DNA of 64,000 bases from Selenomonas ruminantium subsp. lactilytica TAM6421 (GTDB taxonomy: Bacteria > Bacillota > Negativicutes > Selenomonadales > Selenomonadaceae), in NCBI RefSeq assembly GCF_000284095.1, contig NC_017068.1, positions 930,001 to 994,000 of the forward strand. Reading direction: 5' to 3'. A program made the translations under genes and the position numbers. The notes under the pieces were generated by a model. It saw nothing but the letters and a program-made list of their open reading frames with translations. It had not been told where the DNA came from and made no database searches. Shown piece after piece: positions 1 to 7,423 of this stretch; the stretch's first letter is position 1; every line of letters begins with the position of its first letter.

Positions 1-125
1 AACTGCGCAAGCAGTTGGAAGCGGCTGGCTGGCGGGAGTGGGAGGATTTCATTGATGGCAAGGCTCTGATTTTGCCCCATTCCACCAGATTGCTGGATGA
101 ATATCGTATTTTCATGGTGATGTAA
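1..125 (+). CDS. 3' end of an unidentified gene (partial)
   Basis: An open frame enters from the left edge and stops with TAA at 123-125, giving about 40 residues that end in ...LLDEYRIFMVM. The tail contains LEAAGWREWEDFIDGKAL, which resembles in pattern the C-terminal part of the next gene (LDACGANEGIHYVNGMVLM). The two neighbours may therefore share a C-terminal module. The stop lies 12 bases before the next start, so the two are probably in one operon. Too little is present to name a product; a surface-sugar or glycosyltransferase role is only a guess from the neighbour. Confidence 0.6.
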   Translation, partial: LRKQLEAAGWREWEDFIDGKALILPHSTRLLDEYRIFMVM

Positions 126-137
126 GTGGAGGATGCT

Positions 138-1325
138 ATGATACATATCTGTTATGCTCTTTCCGATAAGAAGGGTACTTATACCAAACTGGTCGGCACA
201 TCCATGCGCTCAGTCTTTGCCCATACGGAGGAATGGGTGACAGTGCATATCCTTCATGATCACAGCCTGTCCGAAGATAACCGCCGCTATCTGATGCAGC
301 TGGTGCGCCGTTACGGCCAGCAACTGGCCTTCCATAATATGGAACGGGATTACAAAGAACGTCTGCAGCAGATGGAGGAAGATAATACATGGATGGAGGG
401 AAAAATAAAGGCAGGCGTGAGCTGGGCAACCTGGTTCCGTCTTTTGGTGGGAGAAGTACTGCCTGATGTGGGGCGGCTGATTTATTTGGATGCTGATACC
501 ATCGTCAATCTGGACATCAAGGAGCTATGGGAAGAAAACACAGGCGTCAATGGTCTGGCGGCCGTTCCGGATATGGTGATACAGGAAAGTCATACAAGCC
601 AATTGGTGAAGCGGGGACTATGTGAGGAGAAGCGCTATTTCAATGCGGGAATGCTGCTTATCGATATGGAGGCTTTTTCCCAGGAAAAAAAGCTATTGGA
701 GCGGGGCGTGGCTTTTTTAAAGAAGCATGAATTGCTGGATTATCTGGATCAGGATATTCTGAACTATTTCTTCGGTGCGGCTTGCCGTATGCTGGCAGAA
801 CGATATAATACGCTGGTCAATCAGGAACTAAGCAAGGGGCGCAATGCGTTAGCACCATGTATCTATCACTATGCCAATAAGCAGTATGCCTTTGATTATG
901 GCAATAACTATCACCGCCTGTACTGGGAGAATTTTCTGGATACACCCTGGTGCAATGCCGATTTCTTCTGCCGTGTGTCCCATAATGTTCAGCAGAATAT
1001 CCGTGCGAAACTGCTGATTTTCGCCAACCTTACCGCGGGCAAGCGGCGTATTGTGGTCGGTCCGGAGAAGGAGCGGGAAAAATATCAGAAGATGCTGATG
1101 TTGCGGGAAAATGAACGCTATCTGACCGCTGCCGAACTCCATAATCAGGGCACGAATTTAGCGGTTGATGAAATATTGGTCCTGTTCCTGCCATTTGAGG
1201 AATTTGGCCGGGTAAAGAAGCATCTGGATGCCTGCGGGGCAAACGAGGGAATTCACTATGTTAATGGCATGGTGCTGATGGCCCCAGATCCCCGGCAGGA
1301 AGCCAAGGCATTTTTGGAAGCATGA
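138..1325 (+). CDS. Glycosyltransferase family 8 protein
   Basis: The predicted 395-residue cytoplasmic glycosyltransferase belongs to the GT8 family, which transfers galactose or glucose from a nucleotide sugar, typically onto lipopolysaccharide or other surface glycans. The N-terminus (IHICYALSDKKGTYTK) is the GT8 nucleotide-binding strand. The metal-binding DxD motif is visible as YLDADTIVNLD (D118 and D120), followed by a conserved YFNAGMLLIDM block. About 100 extra C-terminal residues form a second module of unknown role. I chose ATG 138 because GGAGG lies 5 bases upstream; an in-frame GTG at 126 is less likely. It is followed closely by a methyltransferase gene and then, tail to tail, by the flagellin gene. 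Acceptor unknown; flagellin or LPS are possible. Confidence 0.85.
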   Translation: MIHICYALSDKKGTYTKLVGTSMRSVFAHTEEWVTVHILHDHSLSEDNRRYLMQLVRRYGQQLAFHNMERDYKERLQQMEEDNTWMEGKIKAGVSWATWFRLLVGEVLPDVGRLIYLDADTIVNLDIKELWEENTGVNGLAAVPDMVIQESHTSQLVKRGLCEEKRYFNAGMLLIDMEAFSQEKKLLERGVAFLKKHELLDYLDQDILNYFFGAACRMLAERYNTLVNQELSKGRNALAPCIYHYANKQYAFDYGNNYHRLYWENFLDTPWCNADFFCRVSHNVQQNIRAKLLIFANLTAGKRRIVVGPEKEREKYQKMLMLRENERYLTAAELHNQGTNLAVDEILVLFLPFEEFGRVKKHLDACGANEGIHYVNGMVLMAPDPRQEAKAFLEA

Positions 1326-1340
1326 GAAGGGATGGTTATA

Positions 1341-2057
1341 ATGGCAGATCAGAATCCCTATGATGAAAATTTTTACCGGGCTCAAAAAGATGGTTCTTAT
1401 CGTTCTGCTGAACTGACCATACCGATGCTTTTCAAATGGCTGCCGAAGCCAAGAACTGTAGTGGATGTTGGCTGTGGATTGGGGACATGGTTATCGGTTT
1501 TTAAGCGACATGGGGCAGAGGTGCTAGGCGTAGATGGGGCCTATGTCAAAAAAGATATGCTTTATATAAAAAAAGAAGAATTTTTGGAGGCAGACCTTGA
1601 AAACGAATCCGTCAGTACTGATGGAGAGCGTTTTGATCTGGCGGTGAGTCTTGAAGTGGCCGAACATCTTTCGGCTAAGCGTGCTCCCACTTTTATTCGT
1701 GATCTAACATCTCTTTCTAATGTGGTGTTCTTTTCTGCGGCAGTACCAATGCAAGGTGGTACGAACCATATAAATGAGCAGTGGCAGTCTTATTGGGCTA
1801 AGTATTTTGCCGATGAGAATTATGTGTGTATTGACTGTATCCGTCCGCAGATTTGGGATATAAAGGAGATAAAGGTAGAGTATAAGCAGAATATATTGTT
1901 ATATGTCAAAGAATCAGCATTGGGCTCTTATCCACGTTTATTGGATTTTTACCTGTCTCGTCGGCATGACAAGCAGCTCTTGGACACCATTCATCCAGAT
2001 AATTGGCTGGGCGTCGTGTATTATCTTCATGATATGATGCGGAAACTTAGAAATTAG
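1341..2057 (+). CDS. Class I SAM-dependent methyltransferase
   Basis: The 238-residue protein has the class I methyltransferase core: motif I is VVDVGCGLGTW near residues 40-50, the acidic end of strand 2 is GVDGAYV, and a later SLEVAEHL block resembles the Methyltransf_23/11 families. It starts 15 bases after the GT8 gene and is probably co-transcribed, which suggests methylation of a sugar or of a glycan-carrying intermediate. ATG 1341 is preferred because GAAGGG sits 9 bases upstream; the in-frame ATG at 1332 directly abuts that ribosome site. The substrate cannot be read from the sequence. Confidence 0.8.
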   Translation: MADQNPYDENFYRAQKDGSYRSAELTIPMLFKWLPKPRTVVDVGCGLGTWLSVFKRHGAEVLGVDGAYVKKDMLYIKKEEFLEADLENESVSTDGERFDLAVSLEVAEHLSAKRAPTFIRDLTSLSNVVFFSAAVPMQGGTNHINEQWQSYWAKYFADENYVCIDCIRPQIWDIKEIKVEYKQNILLYVKESALGSYPRLLDFYLSRRHDKQLLDTIHPDNWLGVVYYLHDMMRKLRN

Positions 2058-2072
2058 TAACCATATACACAA

Positions 2073-2109
2073 TGAGACCCACTGACTTAAAAAGAGCCGG
2101 TGGGCCTCA
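2073..2109. terminator. Hairpin between convergent genes
   Basis: A 10-base-pair stem (2073-2082 with 2100-2109, one A/C mismatch that becomes G.U on the minus strand) has a 17-base loop. It lies between the methyltransferase stop and the flagellinolysin stop. T-rich sequence follows on the + side. It probably ends transcription from one or both sides. Confidence 0.6.
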
Positions 2110-2126
2110 CTTTGTTTGTATTTATT

Positions 2127-3896
2127 TCATTGCAGCAAACCGAGTACATTGCTGCTGCTTTGGTTGGCCTGGGCCAACATGGATTGGGAGGTCTGCATCA
2201 GGACATTGGCTCTGGTATAGGAGGTGAAGGTCTTGGCCATGTCGGCGTCGCGTATTGTGCTTTCGGATGCGGTGATGTTTTCATGGGCGGTGTTGAGATT
2301 GGCGGCGGCATAGTTCAGACGCACCTGTATGGCTCCTACGGTGATCTGCTGCTTGATGGCCCGGTCGAGAGCCCTGTCCACCACGGTGAGGGCAGAGTTT
2401 GCTTTGGTCTGGGTGACCACGCTGACAGTGGTGCCGTCACCTTTTTTCAGTCCCAGAGATTCGCAGCGCATATCAGCCAGTCCCATGCGGATGGCCTGGT
2501 TGGCCTTGGTGCCGATTTGGAAGGAAATATGCTTCTCCGGATCGGTGTCAGCAGATTTGTTGGCCAGATAGCGCAGGATCATATAGCCGGCAGCATAGGC
2601 GCTGTCCCCTTCAGCATGCTCAGAGTCTTCCAGCACCGAGCGCAGGGTATCCGTATCGGCCGCTAAGGCTTCTATCTTGCTCTTGCGGTAATCGTCAATA
2701 CCATGAACCAGCTCAGCTGCGCCTTCTTTGATATACAAGGGTAGGTTGGAGAAATTATTGATATTGGCCGACATCAGGGCATGTGTCATTTCATGGGCAA
2801 TGGTTCGGTCTAGATAGAGCTGATTGGGCTGCCCGGCCACGGCTCCGTTGTGATCTGACAAGTCGAGGTTATTGTAATAGTGCATATTGACGGTCAGATC
2901 GAGGCCGGTGGTAACACCGTTGCCATTAAAGTGGGAGGTGACAAAGGCCAGCGTGCCATCGTTGGCATCGGTGAAGTTCACATTCATTGAGCGTACGGAG
3001 GTGCCGTTTTCCTGGAAATTCAGCGCATAGGACTCGTCAATCAGATCCATGCAGTTTCCCAGCCATTCGTTGTCCAAGGCTGACACAATGGCCGCTTTCA
3101 TGGCGTCATTGCCGGTATCCGGCCAGTTGACAGCCAAGCCGCGGATGATGGTGGAGCCGCTGGGGGAGCTGGCATAGGGATTGCCTGTTTCCGGCACGAT
3201 GCTTTCAGCTGTCTTGGGGCGGTCACCATTAGCGTCCTGGCCTGTGATGGCGCCGGTATCGTCATTGCGCAGATCGATGCCGCAGGCGGTCAGGCCATGT
3301 TCTTTCACATCGGCGAGGAAACTGTCGATCAAGGATTTTTCGTCCTTGAACATGCCGCAGGAGGTATAATTGATGGCGGCATCCAAAGCGTCCGAGGCGG
3401 GCAGATTTGAATCGTTTAGGTAGCTCATGAAGGACACAATGGCATCGTGTTGGTTGGCGACGATATTGCTGCCCATGGTGCCATTGAGCAGATATTTGCC
3501 GTTGAAGGTCACATTGGCATTGTCATCAATCTGTGACATATACTGTACCAGCTGGTTCTGGATAATGGCCCGATCCACATCGGTGTTCGTGTCGTTGGCC
3601 GCATCCAGCGCTTTTTCCTTGAAGGCTTTCAGGATATCCACGGTAGAGGATATGGCGCCTTCGGCTACCTTCATCATGCTGTTGGCGTTCTGGGTGTTGC
3701 TGTAAGCAGCTGAGAGGCCCCGGATATTCACCCGCATCCGTTCGCTGATGGCATAGGCTGAGGCATCATCAGCGGCGCTGTTGATCTTCATGCCTGTGGA
3801 CACCTGCTGCAGTTGCTTGGCCAGTTCATTGGAGTTATGGTTCAGCACGTTCAATGAACGGATTGCCGTCATGTTGTTTTTGACCACCATGGTCAT
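2127..3896 (-). CDS. Flagellinolysin: flagellin with a zinc-metalloprotease domain
   Basis: The 589-residue protein has a standard flagellin N-terminal D0/D1 region (residues 1-140, VVKNNMTAIRSLN, LQQVSTGMKINSAADDASAY) and C-terminal D1/D0 region (from about 495 to the end, ending SSSNVLGLLQ). These build the filament core. The roughly 350-residue insert between them carries a gluzincin zinc site: HEMTH at 368-372 inside YLDRTIAHEMTHALMSA, with a downstream glutamate in KEGAAELVHG (E391 or E395). This is the architecture of flagellinolysins, in which thousands of filament subunits display an active surface protease. The insert has four cysteines (180, 205, 282, 478), unusual for a flagellin. 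The start at 3896 has AAAGGA 10 bases upstream. A terminator separates it from the upstream gene on the same strand. I could not identify a sigma-28 promoter. Confidence 0.93.
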   Translation of the reverse strand: MTMVVKNNMTAIRSLNVLNHNSNELAKQLQQVSTGMKINSAADDASAYAISERMRVNIRGLSAAYSNTQNANSMMKVAEGAISSTVDILKAFKEKALDAANDTNTDVDRAIIQNQLVQYMSQIDDNANVTFNGKYLLNGTMGSNIVANQHDAIVSFMSYLNDSNLPASDALDAAINYTSCGMFKDEKSLIDSFLADVKEHGLTACGIDLRNDDTGAITGQDANGDRPKTAESIVPETGNPYASSPSGSTIIRGLAVNWPDTGNDAMKAAIVSALDNEWLGNCMDLIDESYALNFQENGTSVRSMNVNFTDANDGTLAFVTSHFNGNGVTTGLDLTVNMHYYNNLDLSDHNGAVAGQPNQLYLDRTIAHEMTHALMSANINNFSNLPLYIKEGAAELVHGIDDYRKSKIEALAADTDTLRSVLEDSEHAEGDSAYAAGYMILRYLANKSADTDPEKHISFQIGTKANQAIRMGLADMRCESLGLKKGDGTTVSVVTQTKANSALTVVDRALDRAIKQQITVGAIQVRLNYAAANLNTAHENITASESTIRDADMAKTFTSYTRANVLMQTSQSMLAQANQSSSNVLGLLQ

Positions 3897-3936
3897 AGCG
3901 CATCAATCCTTTCGCTATCTTCTCGCTTCCTGCCAG

Positions 3937-4005
3937 AAAAAATGAGCATTACGCTTATACGATACAATCCTGTTACTCAATGTATCGTATAAAAGCATAA
4001 TGCTC
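3937..4005 (-). terminator. Strong intrinsic terminator upstream of flagellinolysin
   Basis: Read on the minus strand, a near-perfect stem of more than 20 base pairs (4005-3981 with 3966-3944), a 14-base loop and a run of six T (3942-3937) follow the stop of the 4020-4676 gene. It should insulate the flagellinolysin gene from that gene. Confidence 0.85.
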
Positions 4006-4019
4006 TTAAGAGATTTTTC

Positions 4020-4676
4020 TTATTTGCGTGTTATTTTTTTATTGAGATCGTCGAAGAAGGACTTGCAGATGCGGCCGAAGATGCCCTTTTCGCCATGGTT
4101 GGAATCATCCCGCAGCCGCAGTTCGTCACGAGCCATAATGCGTTTGTTGGTCTTAGCATCGAAGACTTCAAATTTCAGGCGTACAGTGGAAGTGTAGACC
4201 GTCCTGGCTGGGTGATAGACAGGGACAGTATAGGAATAGTTTTCCGTTATTTTCTGGCCGTTGGGCAGTTTTTTGGTCCGCGTAGCTGTGCGGGTTTCCC
4301 AGGAGGTATAAGGTTCTTTGATATAGGAGTCGTTATGCCACTTCAGCAGTTCGCATTTGATATAGACATCCGCAGCTTCATTTGGATTGTCCGGGGAAAG
4401 CACGGCAGCCTTGTCGGGGCGGATAAGATGGTATTGAGGCCGCTGGGCATTATTCAGATAATTTTCCTGCAAGGTCTGATTCAGCAAGTCGCTTTCAAAT
4501 TCCGATGTGTCAGTCAATTCGATATCATAGACTACGGCCTTTTTGATCTGGCTGAAGTTGTAGTCCTTGTCATACCAGTCTGTTTTCTCGGCACTGGCCG
4601 GTAAAGAGGGGAGCAATAACAGGCATAATATGAGTAGTAATTTTTGCCATGGGAATAATTGCCGTAATGTTTTCAT
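4020..4676 (-). CDS. Secreted protein of unknown function
   Basis: The 218-residue product opens with a Sec signal peptide: KTLRQ, then a hydrophobic LLLILCLLLLPSLPASA, with likely cleavage after ASA near residue 29. The mature part has a basic, tyrosine- and threonine-rich middle (TRTATRTKKLPNGQKITENY) and a beta-like segment (TSTVRLKFEVFDAKTNKRI). It looks like a small periplasmic or surface-associated protein. No catalytic motif is evident, and there is no lipobox Cys at the cleavage site. The ribosome site AAAGGAGTG lies 8 bases upstream of the ATG. It is divergent from bioY and ends in its own terminator, so it is probably transcribed alone. I do not recognise the family with certainty. 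Confidence 0.7.
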   Translation of the reverse strand: MKTLRQLFPWQKLLLILCLLLLPSLPASAEKTDWYDKDYNFSQIKKAVVYDIELTDTSEFESDLLNQTLQENYLNNAQRPQYHLIRPDKAAVLSPDNPNEAADVYIKCELLKWHNDSYIKEPYTSWETRTATRTKKLPNGQKITENYSYTVPVYHPARTVYTSTVRLKFEVFDAKTNKRIMARDELRLRDDSNHGEKGIFGRICKSFFDDLNKKITRK

Positions 4677-4754
4677 GAAAGATCACTCCTTTTTAGAATC
4701 GTTGGAAACACTAATAATTATATCGAATAAAAATTGTGATGTCTTAAGAAAATT

Positions 4755-4788
4755 TTTGTTAACTATAAGCAAAGTGCTAGTTGACGAT
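4755..4788 (+). promoter_or_regulatory. Candidate BirA (biotin repressor) operator
   Basis: The half-sites TTTGTTAAC (4755-4763) and GTTGACGAT (4780-4788) form an imperfect inverted repeat with a 16-base gap. This resembles the TTGTTAAC-N14-16-GTTAACAA biotin operators of Gram-positive-type bacteria. The right half covers the -35 box of the bioY promoter, where bound BirA would block transcription. Inferred from pattern and context. Confidence 0.6.
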
Positions 4789-4809
4789 GCATGGATATAT
4801 GATTATAAT
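4781..4809 (+). promoter_or_regulatory. Sigma-70 type promoter of bioY
   Basis: TTGACG at 4781-4786, a 17-base spacer and a perfect TATAAT at 4804-4809, 48 bases upstream of the preferred bioY start. Confidence 0.85.
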
Positions 4810-4856
4810 GAAGATGGTTTGTAGAAAATATGATCCTTGCGGATGGGGGCTTTATC

Positions 4857-5429
4857 ATGCAGAGAGATTTGGCGATGGAAATCGGGAATGAACGGGAACA
4901 TTTCACGGTGCGGGAAATGATGAAGATGGCACTGTGCGTAGCGTTTTGCTGCGTGTCGGCGTTTATCTCCTTCCCACTGCCGTTCACACCGGGACTGGTG
5001 ACGGCACTGACGGTGGCGCTGACGGTGACGGCATTGGTGCTGCCGCCGCGGCTGGTATTCATCACGGTGGCGTCCTATGTGTTCCTGGGGGCCATTGGTC
5101 TGCCCATTTACCCGGGGGGCGTGGGCGGCTTGGGCCGCATCCTGGGGCCTACGGGTGGTTTTTATCTCGGTTGGCCCATTGTCTGCATGATGGTCAGCTG
5201 GCTCAAGGGTAGCAGGATAAGTTTCCGCCGCTATGCGCTGGTATCTGTGCTGGCCGGTGTGCCGCTGACCTATGTGGGCGGTCTGATCTCGATGATGCTG
5301 GTGCTGCAGGTTGACTTATGGCAGGGCCTTACCATGGCAGTGTTTCCTTTTATTCCCGGCGACATCATGAAGGCGCTGCTGGCAGCCTTTATTGCCGTCA
5401 GAGTCAATAAAATGCTGGAGAAACGGTGA
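4857..5429 (+). CDS. bioY: Biotin transporter BioY (ECF S-component)
   Basis: The 190-residue integral membrane protein is the substrate-binding S-component for biotin uptake, used alone or with an ECF energising module (not seen here). It has about six hydrophobic segments and the family signature LPIYPGGVGGLG...LGPTGGFYLGW (GPTGG at 97-101). ATG 4857 is chosen because GGGGG lies 7 bases upstream; the in-frame ATG at 4830 has no ribosome site. A strong promoter and a BirA-like operator precede it and a terminator follows, so it is a single-gene unit. Imported biotin would serve biotin-dependent enzymes such as the Na+-pump decarboxylases whose beta and gamma-type subunits lie near 29-31 kb. 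Confidence 0.93.
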   Translation: MQRDLAMEIGNEREHFTVREMMKMALCVAFCCVSAFISFPLPFTPGLVTALTVALTVTALVLPPRLVFITVASYVFLGAIGLPIYPGGVGGLGRILGPTGGFYLGWPIVCMMVSWLKGSRISFRRYALVSVLAGVPLTYVGGLISMMLVLQVDLWQGLTMAVFPFIPGDIMKALLAAFIAVRVNKMLEKR

Positions 5430-5451
5430 CTTTAAGCGAAAATCTTGCTAT

Positions 5452-5500
5452 ACTCCCCTTATGAGAGACAGGAAAAACTGTCATCATAAGGGGAGTTTTT
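5452..5500 (+). terminator. Intrinsic terminator after bioY
   Basis: A 13-base-pair stem (5452-5464 with 5484-5496) is capped by a smaller CAG/CTG hairpin and followed by TTTTT at 5496-5500. Confidence 0.9.
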
Positions 5501-5572
5501 CCTGTTGGCATGTTTCAGGGCAGGGAGGAATTTGGCGCTGGAGTCAGAATTGTATAAGATAAGGAGATTTTT

Positions 5573-7210
5573 TTGAGGGAGGATATCGAATTGAAAAAAG
5601 GACTGAGGAAGGTTGTTTCTCTTGTGATTTTATGGGGAGTGATCTTATCGATGAACGTGGGGGCTGCGGCCGGGAAGATATTGTTTATTCCCCATGATGA
5701 CAGGCCGATTTCCTATCATCAGACGGTGGATGTCCTGCGGCAGGCGGGGTATGAGATGGTCGTGCCGCCCCAGGAACTTTTGAGCAATGCTACGAATATG
5801 GGGCATCCGGATGAGCTTTGGCAGTGGCTGCGGGAAAATGCTCCCGCAGCTGACTCGGCTGTCATCGCTTCCGATTCCATGCTGTATGGCGGTCTGATTC
5901 CGTCGCGCAAGCATGAGATTCCCGAGGAAAAACTGGCAGAGCGCCTTGATGGCTTTGTGCAGCTGCATCAGGCCAATCCGCAGCTGCACATCTATGTTTT
6001 CGACTCGCTGATGCGGACGCCTGATTGGGGCCAGGAAGGGAATATCGAAGAACCGGATTATTATGCTAAATACGGTGCGGATTTTTTCCACTACTCACGT
6101 TTGCTGGACAAAGAGGAAACAGAGGGCTTGTCCAAGCAGGAAAAAAAGATGATGATGGAGCGGAAAAAGGCAATCCCTGCTGAGTATATGCAGGATTGGG
6201 CAGCACGCCGGGCCAAGAATCTGGCAGCGACGAAAAAGCTGATGGATTATGCCCGGGATGGCATCATCGATTATCTGATTCTCGGCCGTGATGACAATGC
6301 ACCCCTTTGCCAGACCCATCGTGAGAATCGGGAAATCCTGGCGTATGCAGCAGAAAACAAGCTGCCACATACGAAATTCCTGTCCATGCCGGGAATTGAT
6401 GAATTCAATGTCCTGCTGCTGAACCGGGCGGTCAACGATATGACTTATGAGATGCCCTTTGTCTATGTGGCCTATAATGAAGGCAAGGGCGGCGATACGG
6501 TGCCGGCTTTTTCCGATGAAAAGATTTCGGCTTCTGTAGATGCGGCTTTGGCTATTGCCGGCGGGCTGAAAGTGCCGGCGCCGGCGCGGGCAGATTTCGT
6601 GCTGCTGGTGAATACGGAAAAAAACGGGGAAACCATCGGTCTGCACAACAGGTTCCCGGATGGCAAGGATTTCCGGCCACAGCTGCTGCCTGATAAAAGC
6701 ACAAGACACTTTGCCAGCCTGGTGGAGGATTATGTGGCGAAGGGCTATCCTGTCGGCATCGCAGATATCAAATATTCCAACGGAGCGGATAACGCCCTGC
6801 TGGAGCAGCTGCGTCAAAAGGGCTTGTTGTTCAAGCTGAAGGCGTATTCCGGCTGGAATACCGCGACCAATTCCACGGGCTTTGCCATAGGGACGGGAAT
6901 GCTGGCGCCGAAAATGACGGAGGACGGCAAAAACAAGCTGCTGGCCGTACGCTATCTGGATGACTGGGCTTATCAGGCCAATGTCCGTACAGATGTGGGC
7001 AATGAACTGGTGAAACAATTCGGCAATCCGTCCTACTATATCAAATTGCAGGATAAGCTGTCCTTTGCGGAACAGCAGAACAATGAACGCATGCAGGCTT
7101 TCGCGGATAGGAACTTGCCCCATTTTGATTTTCTGAAGGGCTTCAAGGTCAAAAATCCATGGCTGCGGATGTTTGAGTGCGATATTGTCCTGCCGAAAAC
7201 GCCGCAATGA
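5573..7210 (+). CDS. DUF4127 family exported protein
   Basis: The 545-residue protein matches my memory of the DUF4127 family, which has no established function. After an N-terminal signal or anchor segment (VVSLVILWGVILSMNVGAAA) the mature domain begins KILFIPHDDRPISY. It contains conserved-looking blocks SAVIASDSMLYGGLIPSR, DYLILGRDDNAPLC and the late WNTATNSTGFAIGTGM. The many conserved Asp, His and Asn residues suggest an enzyme, but no known catalytic pattern is clear. The start is either TTG 5573 (AAGGAG 5 bases upstream) or TTG 5591 (GGGAGG 8 bases upstream); the latter gives a cleaner signal peptide. It stands alone between the bioY terminator and the metY promoter. Confidence 0.8.
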   Translation: MREDIELKKGLRKVVSLVILWGVILSMNVGAAAGKILFIPHDDRPISYHQTVDVLRQAGYEMVVPPQELLSNATNMGHPDELWQWLRENAPAADSAVIASDSMLYGGLIPSRKHEIPEEKLAERLDGFVQLHQANPQLHIYVFDSLMRTPDWGQEGNIEEPDYYAKYGADFFHYSRLLDKEETEGLSKQEKKMMMERKKAIPAEYMQDWAARRAKNLAATKKLMDYARDGIIDYLILGRDDNAPLCQTHRENREILAYAAENKLPHTKFLSMPGIDEFNVLLLNRAVNDMTYEMPFVYVAYNEGKGGDTVPAFSDEKISASVDAALAIAGGLKVPAPARADFVLLVNTEKNGETIGLHNRFPDGKDFRPQLLPDKSTRHFASLVEDYVAKGYPVGIADIKYSNGADNALLEQLRQKGLLFKLKAYSGWNTATNSTGFAIGTGMLAPKMTEDGKNKLLAVRYLDDWAYQANVRTDVGNELVKQFGNPSYYIKLQDKLSFAEQQNNERMQAFADRNLPHFDFLKGFKVKNPWLRMFECDIVLPKTPQ

Positions 7211-7259
7211 TGATGGATGATTTTTTAGGCTGGATGTGGAATTTTTTTCTAAAATACTA

Positions 7260-7288
7260 TTGACATACTGGGTGTAATACTGTAACAT
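7260..7288 (+). promoter_or_regulatory. Promoter of the metY-cysK leader
   Basis: A perfect TTGACA at 7260-7265, a 17-base spacer and TAACAT at 7283-7288. Transcription would begin near 7295, giving a leader of about 130 bases that contains a terminator hairpin. Confidence 0.7.
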
Positions 7289-7350
7289 ATAGTCATGCCA
7301 AAGAACAAAGGCATACAACCTAAAAGAGAAAAGAACTGACCAAAAAATTG

Positions 7351-7400
7351 GAGGTTCCGGAAGCAAGGCCCTGTATGGGGAGCTTTTGGAACCTCTTTTT
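7351..7400 (+). terminator. Terminator (probable attenuator) in the metY leader
   Basis: A 14-base-pair stem (7351-7364 with 7382-7395, two G.U pairs) and TTTTT lie only 24 bases before the metY start, between its promoter and the gene. It would stop every transcript unless relieved, so the operon is probably controlled by premature termination. I found neither the SAM-I riboswitch core nor a T-box sequence in the leader. Confidence 0.8.
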
Positions 7401-7423
7401 GATTGATGAAGGGGGATTTTATT

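Noticed and set aside
2100-2666. Glycine-rich + strand frame over the flagellinolysin 3' end
   Set aside because: Antisense shadow of the conserved flagellin C-terminus.
3897-3943. Sigma-28 promoter of the flagellin gene
   Set aside because: I could not find a convincing TAAA and CCGATA-like pair at proper spacing in the short gap, so none is annotated.
7289-7423. SAM-I riboswitch or T-box upstream of metY
   Set aside because: Neither the SAM-I conserved core nor the T-box TGGAACC/TGGTACC sequence is present; only a terminator hairpin is seen.
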